Source: Bradyrhizobium sp. BR13661 (GTDB lineage Bacteria; Pseudomonadota; Alphaproteobacteria; Rhizobiales; Xanthobacteraceae). Taken from it: a stretch of 64,000 nucleotides of DNA. Every line of letters starts with the position of its first letter. Position 1 is the stretch's first letter. The position numbers and the translations under genes were made by a program. Below, in pieces: positions 34,103-42,466 of the stretch. The stretch spans positions 296,844 through 360,843 of the forward strand of contig NZ_JARXWB010000006.1 of NCBI RefSeq assembly GCF_029892425.1, read 5' to 3'. The notes beneath the pieces are model-generated. The model saw only the letters and a program-made list of their open reading frames with translations. It ran no database searches and was not told where the DNA came from.

Positions 34103-34312
34103 ATGGCATTTTACAGGAAGAACATTGGTGGCCTTCACCAGGCGGTGCGGGTTGCCGCAGGGATCGGCGTGACGGTTGCGGCCTTGGTTTATCTCACCGG
34201 CCCCGCGGCATGGCTGGTTGCATTTGCCGGCGCCGGTTTCGCGCTGACCGGTCTCGTCGGCTATTGCCCGATGTGCGCGATGGCGGGCATTGGGCGGGGA
34301 GGTGTGTCGTGA
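34103..34312 (+). CDS. DUF2892 small membrane protein
   Basis: 69 residues from the ATG at 34103, with an AGGAGG site. Two hydrophobic segments (about residues 15-35 and 37-57) are separated by a Gly/Pro turn, with a conserved CPMCAMAGI ending, as in the inner-membrane DUF2892 proteins fused to or near rhodanese (YgaP). Function unknown. Its stop overlaps the start of the sigma-factor gene (GTGA), so the two are translationally coupled. Confidence 0.82.
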   Translation: MAFYRKNIGGLHQAVRVAAGIGVTVAALVYLTGPAAWLVAFAGAGFALTGLVGYCPMCAMAGIGRGGVS

Positions 34313-34830
34313 GTGCTGCGGCGATATCGCCCGACCAGTTCGAGGCAGCGCGGCTCGGCGATCCCCAGGCGATCACTCGCCTGCTCGAGACGGCGCAGCC
34401 AGATATTCGCCGCTATGCACGCGCAACCTGCCGCAGCTCGGCGGATGCCGAGGACGCAGCGCAGGAGGCGCTTTGGATCCTGTTCCGCCATGTCGGCTCG
34501 ATCCGCTCGCTGCTCGCCTTTTCGTCCTGGTTGTTCAGCGTCGTCCGCCGTGAATGCCTGCGGCTCGCGCGCAAGGCGGGCCTTGCGCCGGCGATCGACG
34601 AAAGCGAGGCGGAGGCCAAGTTGCTCGCGCGTCCTGAGGCTGATTTACGGCTCGACGTCGCCGCGGCGTTCGAGGCGCTGCCGCCGCACTATCGCGATGT
34701 CGCGCTGATGCGCGACGTCAAGGAAATGACCATCGATGAAATCGCCGAAGCGCTCGGCGCGACGCGGCAAACCGTAAAGGCGCGCCTGCATCGCGCCCGC
34801 GCCTTGATGCGCGAATATCTGACGAGGTAA
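34309..34830 (+). CDS. ECF-type RNA polymerase sigma factor
   Basis: 173 residues from a GTG at 34309. The sigma region 2 is recognisable (RYARATCRSSADAEDAAQEALWILFRHV, then a WLFSVVRRECLRLARK segment), and region 4 has a clear helix-turn-helix (LPPHYRDVALMRDVKEMTIDEIAEALGATRQTVKARLHRAR). No anti-sigma gene is adjacent. Translation is coupled to DUF2892 upstream, and a CMD-family protein starts 3 bases downstream. CMD genes are known neighbours of some ECF groups, but this protein lacks the C-terminal NTF2-like extension of the ECF41 group. It may control a peroxide or electrophile response. Confidence 0.92.
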   Translation: MSAAAISPDQFEAARLGDPQAITRLLETAQPDIRRYARATCRSSADAEDAAQEALWILFRHVGSIRSLLAFSSWLFSVVRRECLRLARKAGLAPAIDESEAEAKLLARPEADLRLDVAAAFEALPPHYRDVALMRDVKEMTIDEIAEALGATRQTVKARLHRARALMREYLTR

Positions 34831-34833
34831 GCC

Positions 34834-35175
34834 ATGGCCGATTATCAAACACCCGAAGATCTGAAATCGATCCCGGCCTTTGTCGTGCTTGCACCGGTCG
34901 AGGCCAACGCGTTCCTCGCGTTCAACCATGCGGTCGAGCGCAAGGACGGATTGATCCCGCCGAAATATCGCGAGCTGATCTCTCTCGCGGTCGCGCTCAC
35001 CACGCAATGCGCTTATTGCCTCGACGTCCATACGGCGCAGGCCGCGAAAGCCGGTGCCACGCGCGAGGAAGTCGCGGAAGCGTCGTTGATTGCGGCAGCA
35101 GTGCGCGCTGGCGGTACGCTCGGCCACGCGCTGCTGGCGCAGCGGCTGTTCGCGCGGCATAAGGAGGCTGGATGA
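34834..35175 (+). CDS. Carboxymuconolactone decarboxylase (AhpD-like) family protein, short form
   Basis: 113 residues, starting 3 bases after the sigma-factor stop codon. The redox motif CAYCLDVH (Cys 59, Cys 62, His 66) matches the AhpD-type CxxC with a distal His. The core helical bundle is intact (PPKYRELISLAVALTTQ, REEVAEASLIAAAVRAGG). It probably reduces peroxides or acts in thiol chemistry, and its coupling to an ECF sigma factor suggests that it is part of that stress module. Confidence 0.92.
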   Translation: MADYQTPEDLKSIPAFVVLAPVEANAFLAFNHAVERKDGLIPPKYRELISLAVALTTQCAYCLDVHTAQAAKAGATREEVAEASLIAAAVRAGGTLGHALLAQRLFARHKEAG

Positions 35176-35206
35176 ACAAGCGTTGGTTGGAGACCGAAGC
35201 GCACAC

Positions 35207-35872
35207 GTGAACACCTATCTCGGCCTCGACGGATTTCGCTTCGGCTGGGTCGCCGCGTGGATCGATGATCGTGGCGGGCACGGCTTCGACTATTCGCCGG
35301 GCCTCACGCGCTTGCTAGCGATGCCACATGCACGCGCGATGATCGACATGCCGATCGGGTTGAAGCCGAGCGGCTACAGGGAATGCGATTTGCGTGCGCG
35401 CGAGATGGTCGGCCCCGCGGTGTTTCTCGGGGCCCGCCGCGACCTCTGGACATTTCCCGACATGGCTGCGGCCAACAGGCACTATTGGGAGCACGAGGGC
35501 AAAGGGAAGGGCGTGTCGGCCCAGCTCTGGAATATCGCCGACAAGATCCGCGAGGTCGATGAGATCATGACGCCGGCACTGCAAGACACGATCGGCGAGG
35601 CGCATCCCGAATTGATCTTCTGGAATCTCGTAGGGCAACGCCGGCTTGCAAGAAAAACATCGTTGGACGGCCGCGAGCAGCGCATCGCGCTGCTGGCCCA
35701 GCGCGGCTTCACGCGCCTGCCAAAGTGGCTGACCCAGCGTCATGGCACCGGCATTGGCCGCGATGATCTGATCGACGCCTGCGCTTGCGCGGTCGCGGCG
35801 CGCGACAGCACGCAGCGTGTTGGAGGAGAGGAGATCGATCCACGCCGACTGCGGATGGAAATCAATTACTGA
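35207..35872 (+). CDS. DUF429 protein
   Basis: 221 residues from a GTG at 35207. It has the RNase H-like first strand GLDGFRFGWVAAWID and later acidic residues in MIDMPIGLKPSGYRECD and IGEAHPELIFWN, fitting the DUF429 (predicted RNase H-like nuclease) family, although no activity is established. It starts 31 bases after the CMD stop, so it could belong to the sigma-factor transcript. The last part carries a DDLIDACACAVAARD helix, a common feature in the family. Confidence 0.85.
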   Translation: MNTYLGLDGFRFGWVAAWIDDRGGHGFDYSPGLTRLLAMPHARAMIDMPIGLKPSGYRECDLRAREMVGPAVFLGARRDLWTFPDMAAANRHYWEHEGKGKGVSAQLWNIADKIREVDEIMTPALQDTIGEAHPELIFWNLVGQRRLARKTSLDGREQRIALLAQRGFTRLPKWLTQRHGTGIGRDDLIDACACAVAARDSTQRVGGEEIDPRRLRMEINY

Positions 35873-35987
35873 CTCGCCGGCGGAGGGGCAGGTGCAGGAA
35901 AAACAGGCAAATTATTTGAACCATGCAGGAACTGGCGTTGGTCGTCCCGCGTTCCCCGTGCGAACCTGATGGAGAGAAGCTCGCGCG

Positions 35988-36131
35988 ATGCGTGATGCCA
36001 GCCAGTTCGCGACAGCGATGCTCGCGCTCGTTTTCACCGGAGCATTGCTCATCACCGGGCAGCTTTTCGTAGAACAACGCGCACAAAGGGAAGCGGTCTA
36101 CGTCGTCAATCATCTGCTGCGGCCATTGTAG
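35988..36131 (+). CDS. Predicted 47-residue small membrane protein
   Basis: Begins MRDASQFATAMLALVFTGAL and ends VVNHLLRPL. One hydrophobic helix spans about residues 8-26; the tail is charged (EQRAQREAVYVV). GGAGAG at 35971-35976 is a plausible but rather distant ribosome site. It sits in the 336-base gap between the DUF429 and GST genes, and is the only plausible coding stretch there; the rest holds nothing I recognise. No family recognised. Confidence 0.45.
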   Translation: MRDASQFATAMLALVFTGALLITGQLFVEQRAQREAVYVVNHLLRPL

Positions 36132-36208
36132 TTTTGACAGCTTGGCCTTGCACCGTTCGTTCGCGCGTCTAGATTAGACGGCATGTCACGCACGAAGCCG
36201 GGGTTCCG

Positions 36209-36913
36209 ATGCCTGATCTGTCCGCCTTCCCGATCACTAAGCGGTGGCCTGCCAAGCACCCCGAGCTGCTTCAGCTCTATTCGCTGCCGACACCGAATGG
36301 TGTGAAGGTCTCGATCATGCTGGAGGAGATCGGGCTGCCTTATGAGGTCCATCTCGTCGACTTCGGCAAGGACGATCAGAAGACGGTCGAATTCCTCTCA
36401 CTGAATCCCAATGGCAAGATCCCGGCGATCCTCGATCCCAACGGCCCTGGCGGCAAGCCGCTGCCGTTGTTTGAGTCCGGCGCGATCCTGCAATATCTCG
36501 CGGAGAAGACCGGCAAGCTCTTGCCGCTGGACGCTGCGCGCCGCTACCAGGCACTTCAATGGCTGCATTTCCAGATGGGCGGCATTGGGCCGATGTTCGG
36601 CCAGGTCGGCTTCTTCCACAAATTTGCCGGCAAGGATTACGAGGACAAGCGTCCGCTCGAGCGTTACGTCAATGAGTCCAAGCGCCTGCTTGGTGTGATG
36701 GAGGCGCATCTTTCCGGCCGGCAATGGTTCATGGATGACGACTATACCATCGCCGACATTTCCATGCTCGGCTGGGTACGCAACCTCATCGGCTTCTACG
36801 GCGCCGGCGATCTCGTTGCATTTACCGAGTTCAAGTCGGTCGGTGCCTGGCTCGAACGCGGACTGGCGCGTCCTGCGGTTCAGCGAGGGCTCAATATTCC
36901 GAAGAGGCCGTAA
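36209..36913 (+). CDS. Glutathione S-transferase, YfcG/YghU-like
   Basis: 234 residues. It has the Thr/Asn-type N-terminal motif LYSLPTPNGVKVSIMLEEIGLPYE and LNPNGKIPAILDP, then GAILQYLAEKTGK, as in YfcG/YghU nucleophilic GST-like disulfide-bond oxidoreductases. The C-terminal helical domain is complete (FMDDDYTIADISMLGWV). It would use glutathione in the cytoplasm. The convergent csaA-like gene ends 10 bases away. Ribosome site is weak. Confidence 0.92.
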   Translation: MPDLSAFPITKRWPAKHPELLQLYSLPTPNGVKVSIMLEEIGLPYEVHLVDFGKDDQKTVEFLSLNPNGKIPAILDPNGPGGKPLPLFESGAILQYLAEKTGKLLPLDAARRYQALQWLHFQMGGIGPMFGQVGFFHKFAGKDYEDKRPLERYVNESKRLLGVMEAHLSGRQWFMDDDYTIADISMLGWVRNLIGFYGAGDLVAFTEFKSVGAWLERGLARPAVQRGLNIPKRP

Positions 36914-36922
36914 GCTGCCCGG

Positions 36923-37294
36923 CTAGAACAGCCGCCCGCCGTTCGGCACCGGCTTGCTCGGCTGCATCAGCACGACCTTGCCGTCGGCATCGGGGAAGCC
37001 GAGCGTGAGCACCTCCGAGACCACAGGTCCGATCTGGCGCGGCGGGAAATTGACGACCGCGGCGACCTGCTGTCCGACCAGCGTTTCGAGCGGATGATTC
37101 TCGGTGATTTGCGCCGAGCTCTTGCGCACACCGATAGTAGGGCCGAAGTCGATCCACAGCCGCCAGGCCGGCTTGCGCGCCTCGGGGAACGGCTTGGCAT
37201 CGACGATGGTGCCGACGCGGATATCGACCGCGAGGAAGGTGTTGAAGTCGATGGTTGGCGAGGCTGATGCGGCGGGATCGTGGGTGACGTGCAT
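36923..37294 (-). CDS. csaA: CsaA-like tRNA-binding domain protein
   Basis: 123 residues from the ATG at 37294. It matches the stand-alone tRNA-binding/EMAP-II-like OB fold: FLAVDIRVGTIVDAKPFPEA, WRLWIDFG, and FPPRQIGPVVSEVLTLGFPD. CsaA-like proteins have been linked to protein export as chaperones. The frame is open upstream for 25 more residues, but the ATG at 37294 gives the family length. It is divergent from the ArsC/Spx-like gene. Confidence 0.92.
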   Translation of the reverse strand: MHVTHDPAASASPTIDFNTFLAVDIRVGTIVDAKPFPEARKPAWRLWIDFGPTIGVRKSSAQITENHPLETLVGQQVAAVVNFPPRQIGPVVSEVLTLGFPDADGKVVLMQPSKPVPNGGRLF

Positions 37295-37400
37295 GGTCGG
37301 TCCGTTCAGGGATGTCGAAAGCGTCGTTCGCAATATTGTCGCGCGATCAGGAGTTTCGTACAACGCCATAGCACGTCACGACGCATGCGCGAGGATCGTC

Positions 37401-37766
37401 TTGCCCAACATCATCTACGGCATCAAGAACTGCGACACCATGAAGAAGGCGCGCGCCTGGCTCGATACCCATGGCGTCGCCTACGAGTTCCATGACTACA
37501 AGGCCGCGGGCGTCGGGAAGGACAAGCTCAAGCAATGGAGCGACAAGCTCGGCTGGGAGACGCTGCTCAATCGTGCCGGCACGACCTTCAAGAAGCTGTC
37601 CGATGCGGACAAGGAAGGCCTGACGGAAAAGAAGGCGCTGGAGCTGATGCTAGCGCAACCATCGATGATCAAGCGGCCCGTGCTCGAGATCGGTGGCAAG
37701 CTGCTGGTCGGTTTCAAGCCCGATATCTATGACAAGGAAATCAGCGCAAAATCGCGCAAGGGCTAG
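37401..37766 (+). CDS. ArsC/Spx-family (YffB-like) protein
   Basis: 121 residues from a TTG at 37401, chosen because GAGGA at 37391-37395 gives correct spacing; upstream in-frame sequence lies antisense to the csaA promoter region. The N-terminus reads NIIYGIKNCDTMKKARAWLD, with a single Cys like the YffB group, and MIKRPVLEIGGKLLVGF is typical of the ArsC/Spx fold. YffB-type members have no known arsenate reductase activity; a glutathione-linked redox role is likely. Its end overlaps the convergent PAS gene by 4 bases. Confidence 0.88.
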   Translation: MPNIIYGIKNCDTMKKARAWLDTHGVAYEFHDYKAAGVGKDKLKQWSDKLGWETLLNRAGTTFKKLSDADKEGLTEKKALELMLAQPSMIKRPVLEIGGKLLVGFKPDIYDKEISAKSRKG

Positions 37767-38413
37767 TTCAGCTCGATGATTTCGGCGGTGATACCAGGAC
37801 CACTGGGCTGATCGGCGAATTCGACAATTTCGGCAGCCGCGATGCGGCCCGGAGCGCGGTGAAACAGGTCGCGGTCGATCACCGTGCGCAGTTTCGGACG
37901 CGGCGGCGCGTCATTTCCGCGCATCAGATTCTTGATCTCGAAGCCGCCATCCTCGCAGAAGGTCTTGAGCGAGGCGATGACGTGGCTGACCTTGTCGTCG
38001 GTGAAGAAGGGCAGCAGCAGCCGTTCATAGGCGACGACGCGGCCGTAGATGTCGTCGACGTCGGCGACGCTGTAGACCGGAAGGCCGCGCGCGACGCACT
38101 CACGATAAACCGGCATCACGAAGGGCGCGAGCCGCGGCCCGACATAGTCCTCCAGCAGGACTCCCTTGCCGGTATGGCCGTAGGCGCGCGAGATACGCGT
38201 GCCCTCGCTCTGGATGGTCAGGCGCGGCGTCGGCGTCGAATTGTCAACCGTGTAATAGATGAGGTCGGACAGCTCTTCCTCGAGCCGCGCGGGCTGATAC
38301 TCCCAGATCGCCGGCGCAATCTGCTGGCGCGCATAAAGTCGCAGCCACGTGTTGAGCAGGTCACGCTGCTTGATCGACTTGACGACGGAGGGAGCGGCGC
38401 TGGCGAAATCCAA
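37763..38413 (-). CDS. PAS-domain protein, unknown function
   Basis: About 216 residues from a TTG at 38413; a longer frame reaches 38494 but the extra 27 residues are not convincing. The segment QRDLLNTWLRLYARQQIAPAIWEYQ to ISRAYGHTGKGVLLEDYVGP fits the PAS_5-type domain common in Alphaproteobacteria, and the remainder (VYSVADVDDIYGRVVAYERLLLPF) completes the PAS fold. There is no kinase or output domain. The stretch 38414-38753 (340 bases) upstream holds no gene: it has a small hairpin GGGAG/CTCCC near 38575-38592, GC-rich imperfect repeats near 38650-38705, and the LivG leader. Confidence 0.75.
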   Translation of the reverse strand: MDFASAAPSVVKSIKQRDLLNTWLRLYARQQIAPAIWEYQPARLEEELSDLIYYTVDNSTPTPRLTIQSEGTRISRAYGHTGKGVLLEDYVGPRLAPFVMPVYRECVARGLPVYSVADVDDIYGRVVAYERLLLPFFTDDKVSHVIASLKTFCEDGGFEIKNLMRGNDAPPRPKLRTVIDRDLFHRAPGRIAAAEIVEFADQPSGPGITAEIIELN

Positions 38414-38753
38414 AATGCAATTCCCGGAGAACGAAACCCGGGCATCATCGCCGGAGCGGGAAAATTTTTGATGAAGGCTGGCGCGCGGGACCAAAGACCG
38501 TTAACGACGGCTTGATGACCGGTGTCTTGCGAACCGGGAAGCCGGCGGGCGACGTCTGAAAACCTCCAACTAAGGGAGCATAAGACTCCCGGTCAAAGGC
38601 CTGACCTGCTCAGCTTTCCGCCTTGCCTAACCCCCGTCACCTCCGGCATATTCCGCGCCCGGAGGCGGCGTTCCGGGAAGGCTCCAAGGCCTCCGGAAAG
38701 CCGAAGTAACAAGGACAGCCACGCGCTGTTTGCGCGGGCGGGGGGAAATCTGT

Positions 38754-39509
38754 TTGGCCGATGAGTTCATTCTCGAAACGGAAGGCTTGACCAAGGAGTT
38801 CGCGGGCTTCTTCGCCGTCCGCGACGTCGCGCTCAAGGTTCGCCGTGGGAGTATCCACGCGTTGATCGGCCCGAACGGGGCCGGCAAGACGACGTGCTTC
38901 AACCTTCTGACCAAATTCCTCAAACCGTCTGCCGGAAAAATCCTGTACAAGGGACAGGACATCACCGCGATGGCGCCGGCCGATGTGGCGCGCATGGGGC
39001 TGGTTCGTTCATTCCAGATCTCGGCCGTGTTCCCGCACATGACCGCGCTGGAAAACGTTCGGGTCGCGCTTCAGCGCCAGCATGGCAGCTCGTTTGATTT
39101 CTGGCGCTCGAAATCGGTGCTCAACCGATTCAACAACCGCGCGCTGGAATTGCTCAACGATGTCGGCCTCAGCGAGTTTGCCAATACGCCCGCGGTCGAG
39201 ATGCCCTATGGGCGCAAGCGCGCGCTCGAGATCGCGACCACGCTGGCGCTCGATCCGGAGATGATGCTGCTGGACGAACCGATGGCAGGCATGGGCCACG
39301 AGGACATCGACAAGATCGCGGCGCTGATCAAGCGCATCTCCGCGAAATATACCATCCTGATGGTCGAGCATAATCTGAGCGTCGTCGCCAATCTCTCCGA
39401 TATCATCACCGTGCTGACGCGCGGGCAGGTGCTCGCGCAGGGCCATTACGCCGACCTCACCAAGGACGAGCGCGTCAAGGAAGCCTATCTGGGAGCCGGT
39501 CATGCCTGA
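38754..39509 (+). CDS. livG: Branched-chain amino acid-type ABC transporter ATPase (LivG-like)
   Basis: 251 residues from a TTG at 38754, preceded by GGGGGAAA; another TTG at 38730 is possible. Walker A GPNGAGKTT, the signature-like MPYGRKRALEIATTLA, Walker B MMLLDEPMAGMG and a switch His (MVEHNL) are present. It is the first gene of a five-gene run: livG, livF, binding protein, livH, livM. Together they form a HAAT-type importer. It overlaps livF by 8 bases, so the two ATPases are translationally coupled and form the heterodimeric motor. Confidence 0.95.
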   Translation: MADEFILETEGLTKEFAGFFAVRDVALKVRRGSIHALIGPNGAGKTTCFNLLTKFLKPSAGKILYKGQDITAMAPADVARMGLVRSFQISAVFPHMTALENVRVALQRQHGSSFDFWRSKSVLNRFNNRALELLNDVGLSEFANTPAVEMPYGRKRALEIATTLALDPEMMLLDEPMAGMGHEDIDKIAALIKRISAKYTILMVEHNLSVVANLSDIITVLTRGQVLAQGHYADLTKDERVKEAYLGAGHA

Positions 39510-40248
39510 AACTGCAATGGCCGAGGCACCAGTGAAGGCTGCGACCGGCGGCAACATCCTCGAGGTGCGCAACCTGCAAGCCTGGTACGGCGAGTCCCAC
39601 ATCCTGCACGGGATCAATTTCGACGTGAAGGCGGGCGAGGTCGTGACGTTGCTGGGGCGCAACGGCGCTGGCAAGACCACCACGCTGAAGTCGATCATGG
39701 GCATCATCGGTAAGCGCGCCGGTTCGATCAAATTCAACGATCAGGACATCATTCGGGCGACGTCCGACAAGATCGCGCGCATGGGCATCGCGTTCTGTCC
39801 GGAGGAGCGGGGGATTTTCTCCAGTCTCGACGTGCGGGAGAATTTGCTGCTGCCGCCGGTGGTACGCCCGGGCGGATTGCCGCTCGAGCAGATATTCGAC
39901 CTGTTTCCGAACCTGAAGGAGCGGCTCAACAGCCAGGGCACCAAGCTGTCCGGCGGCGAGCAGCAGATGCTTGCGATCGCGCGCATCCTGCGCACCGGCG
40001 CGAGCTTCCTGATGCTGGACGAGCCCACCGAAGGTCTCGCGCCTGTCATTATCCAGCAGATCGGCCACACCATTGCGCGGCTGAAGAAGGAAGGCTTCAC
40101 GATCCTTCTGGTCGAGCAGAACTTCCGTTTCGCGTCCACCGTTGCCGACCGCTATTACGTGGTCGAGCACGGCAAGATCATTGACGGATTTTCGAATGCG
40201 GAGCTTGCCGCCAACATGGACAAGCTGCACACCTATCTCGGCGTTTAG
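39502..40248 (+). CDS. livF: Branched-chain amino acid-type ABC transporter ATPase (LivF-like)
   Basis: 248 residues. Walker A GRNGAGKTTTLKS, signature LSGGEQQMLAIAR, Walker B FLMLDEPTEGLAP and the switch-His-region Gln (LVEQNF) are all intact, which is typical of LivF. It pairs with LivG to power import. The start ATG at 39502 overlaps the livG stop; the binding-protein gene follows 61 bases later. The substrate may be a branched-chain amino acid, an amide or another small polar molecule, since many such systems are not for leucine. Confidence 0.95.
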   Translation: MPETAMAEAPVKAATGGNILEVRNLQAWYGESHILHGINFDVKAGEVVTLLGRNGAGKTTTLKSIMGIIGKRAGSIKFNDQDIIRATSDKIARMGIAFCPEERGIFSSLDVRENLLLPPVVRPGGLPLEQIFDLFPNLKERLNSQGTKLSGGEQQMLAIARILRTGASFLMLDEPTEGLAPVIIQQIGHTIARLKKEGFTILLVEQNFRFASTVADRYYVVEHGKIIDGFSNAELAANMDKLHTYLGV

Positions 40249-40309
40249 GACGGCCCAAAGTGGAGCGGCCAAGAGAAACGGCGAAGAGAAAATTCACGAG
40301 GGAAGTCAC

Positions 40310-41530
40310 ATGAAAAGGTCGATTGCTTCGTTGTTGCTCGGCACGGCATTGGCGGTGACCACCGCTGGCGCAGCCTTCGCGCAGGACAAGACCGTCAAGA
40401 TCGGTGCGCTGTCCGATCAGTCCGGTCTCTACGCCGATCTCGGTGGACCCGGCTCGACGCTCGCAGCCCAGATGGCCGTTGAAGATTCCGGCCTCGCTGC
40501 GAAGGGCTGGAAGATCGACGTCATCTCGGGCGATCACCAGAACAAGCCCGACATCGGCACCGCGATCGCGCGGCAGTGGTTCGACGTCGACAAGGTCGAC
40601 ATCATCGTCGACGTGCCGAACTCCGGCGTGGCTCTCGCCGTCAACAACGTCGTCAAGGAAAAGAACGGCGTCTACATCAATTCAGGTGCGGCGACCTCGG
40701 ACCTGACCAACGCGCAGTGCTCGCCCAACACTGTGCACTGGACCTACGACACCTACATGCTGGCCCATACCACCGGCCAGGCGCTTGTGAAGGCCGGTGG
40801 CGACACTTGGTTCTTCCTGACCGCGGATTACGCCTTCGGTGCAGCGCTGGAGCGTGACACCACCGCGGTCGTCACCGCCAATGGCGGTAAGGTGGTCGGC
40901 GGGGTCAAGCATCCTCTCAACACGCCGGACTTCTCCTCTTTCCTGCTTCAGGCCCAGGCGTCCAAGGCCAAGATCATCGGTCTTGCCAATGCCGGCGGCG
41001 ACACCACCAACACGATCAAGCAGGCGGCCGAGTTCGGCATCGGCAAGGGCGGTCAGAAGCTCGCAGCGCTGCTGCTGTTCCTCACCGACGTCAAGGCGAT
41101 CGGCCTCGAGACCGCGCAGGGCCTCAACTTCACCGAGACGTTTTACTGGGACATGAACGACCAGACCCGCGCCTTCTCCAAACGCTTCGCCGAAAAGATG
41201 AAGAACAGCGCTCCGCCGACCATGGTGCAGGCGGGCGTCTATGCGGGCGTGCGCCACTATCTCAAGGCGCTGGAAGCGCTCGGCGGCAATCCGCATGACG
41301 GCGTCAAGATCGTCGAGAAGATGAAGTCGATGCCGACGGAGGACGACCTGTTCGGCAAGGGCGAGATCCAGCCCAACGGCCGCACCATCCACAGCGCCTA
41401 TCTGTTCGAGGTGAAGAAGCCCTCCGAGTCCAAGGGACCGTGGGATTTCTACAAGCTCGTCGGCGCGGTGCCGGGCGACCAGGCCTTTACGCCGCTGTCC
41501 GAGAGCAAGTGCGCGCTGCTCAAGAAGTAA
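40310..41530 (+). CDS. ABC transporter periplasmic binding protein (HAAT type)
   Basis: 406 residues from the ATG at 40310. A signal peptide is clear (MKRSIASLLLGTALAVTTAG, cleavage near AFAQ). The mature part is a type I periplasmic binding fold (VKIGALSDQSGLYADLGGPG, IIVDVPNSGVALAVNNV, YGAALERD-type core). It is the ligand carrier of the flanking transporter. A very similar second binding protein at 53421 lacks transporter genes nearby. A stem-loop follows its stop, before livH, a place where hairpins often raise the relative amount of binding protein. In this family the symbol livK would fit, but the ligand is unknown. Confidence 0.93.
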   Translation: MKRSIASLLLGTALAVTTAGAAFAQDKTVKIGALSDQSGLYADLGGPGSTLAAQMAVEDSGLAAKGWKIDVISGDHQNKPDIGTAIARQWFDVDKVDIIVDVPNSGVALAVNNVVKEKNGVYINSGAATSDLTNAQCSPNTVHWTYDTYMLAHTTGQALVKAGGDTWFFLTADYAFGAALERDTTAVVTANGGKVVGGVKHPLNTPDFSSFLLQAQASKAKIIGLANAGGDTTNTIKQAAEFGIGKGGQKLAALLLFLTDVKAIGLETAQGLNFTETFYWDMNDQTRAFSKRFAEKMKNSAPPTMVQAGVYAGVRHYLKALEALGGNPHDGVKIVEKMKSMPTEDDLFGKGEIQPNGRTIHSAYLFEVKKPSESKGPWDFYKLVGAVPGDQAFTPLSESKCALLKK

Positions 41531-41538
41531 GACCAACA

Positions 41539-41563
41539 GCCCGCCGGCTGCCAGCCGACGGGC
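41539..41563 (+). other. Intercistronic stem-loop between binding protein and livH
   Basis: GCCCG (41539-41543) pairs with CGGGC (41559-41563), and CGGCT (41545-41549) with AGCCG (41553-41557), giving a compact GC-rich hairpin 8 bases after the binding-protein stop. There is no T-run, so it may be an mRNA-stabilising or partial-termination element that raises binding-protein levels relative to the permeases. Confidence 0.55.
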
Positions 41564-41601
41564 AACTCTAGGGAACGCCGAAGGGACTGGGTGCTGGATC
41601 G

Positions 41602-42465
41602 ATGCAGGCTCTCTACGCACAGCTACTGGTGGGACTGATCAACGGCTCGTTCTACGCGCTGCTCAGTCTCGGGCTCGCCGTGATCTTCGGCATGCTCAAC
41701 ATCATCAATTTCGCCCACGGCGCGCTCTACATGATGGGCGCCTTCATGGCGTATTTCCTGCTGAACCTCGGTGGCATCAATTACTGGTGGGCGCTGCTGC
41801 TGGCGCCTATCATCGTCGGCATCTTCGGCATGATCCTGGAACGGACCATGCTGAAATTCCTGACCGGGCTCGACCATCTCTATGGCCTGCTTCTGACCTT
41901 CGGCATCGCATTGATCGTGCAAGGCGTGTTCCAGAACTATTTCGGGTCGTCCGGCCTGCCTTATGCCATTCCGGATCAGCTCAAGGGCGGCATGAATCTC
42001 GGCTTCATGTTCTTACCCGTCTATCGCGGCTGGGTTGTCATCTTCTCGCTGGTGGTGTGTCTGGCCACCTGGTTCCTGATCGAGAAGACGCGGCTTGGCG
42101 CTTATTTGCGCGCCGCCACTGAAAATCCGACGCTGGTGCGCGCCTTCGGCATCAACGTGCCGCGCATGATCACACTGACTTACGGCCTCGGTGTGGGCCT
42201 CGCCGCGCTCGCCGGCGTGCTCTCGGCGCCGATCAATCAGGTGCGGCCGCTGATGGGCGCCGACCTCATCATCGTAGTCTTCGCGGTGGTGGTGATCGGC
42301 GGCATGGGATCGATCATGGGCTCCATCATCACCGGCTTCGCGCTCGGTGTGATCGAGGGCCTGACCAAGTATTTCTACCCCGAGGCCTCCAACACCGTCG
42401 TGTTCGTGCTGATGGTGCTGGTGCTCTTGGTGAAGCCAACGGGATTGACGGGAAGGGCAGCCTGA
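41602..42465 (+). CDS. livH: ABC transporter permease (LivH-like)
   Basis: 287 residues with about eight hydrophobic helices. The N-terminus YAQLLVGLINGSFYALLSLGLAVIFGMLNIINFAHG is the LivH signature, and EKTRLGAYLRAATENPTLVRAFGIN is the cytoplasmic coupling loop that contacts the ATPase. The C-terminus has GGMGSIMGSIITGFALGVIEG, conserved in these permeases. It forms the membrane channel with LivM, which starts 2 bases after its stop codon. Confidence 0.95.
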   Translation: MQALYAQLLVGLINGSFYALLSLGLAVIFGMLNIINFAHGALYMMGAFMAYFLLNLGGINYWWALLLAPIIVGIFGMILERTMLKFLTGLDHLYGLLLTFGIALIVQGVFQNYFGSSGLPYAIPDQLKGGMNLGFMFLPVYRGWVVIFSLVVCLATWFLIEKTRLGAYLRAATENPTLVRAFGINVPRMITLTYGLGVGLAALAGVLSAPINQVRPLMGADLIIVVFAVVVIGGMGSIMGSIITGFALGVIEGLTKYFYPEASNTVVFVLMVLVLLVKPTGLTGRAA

Positions 42466-42466
42466 T

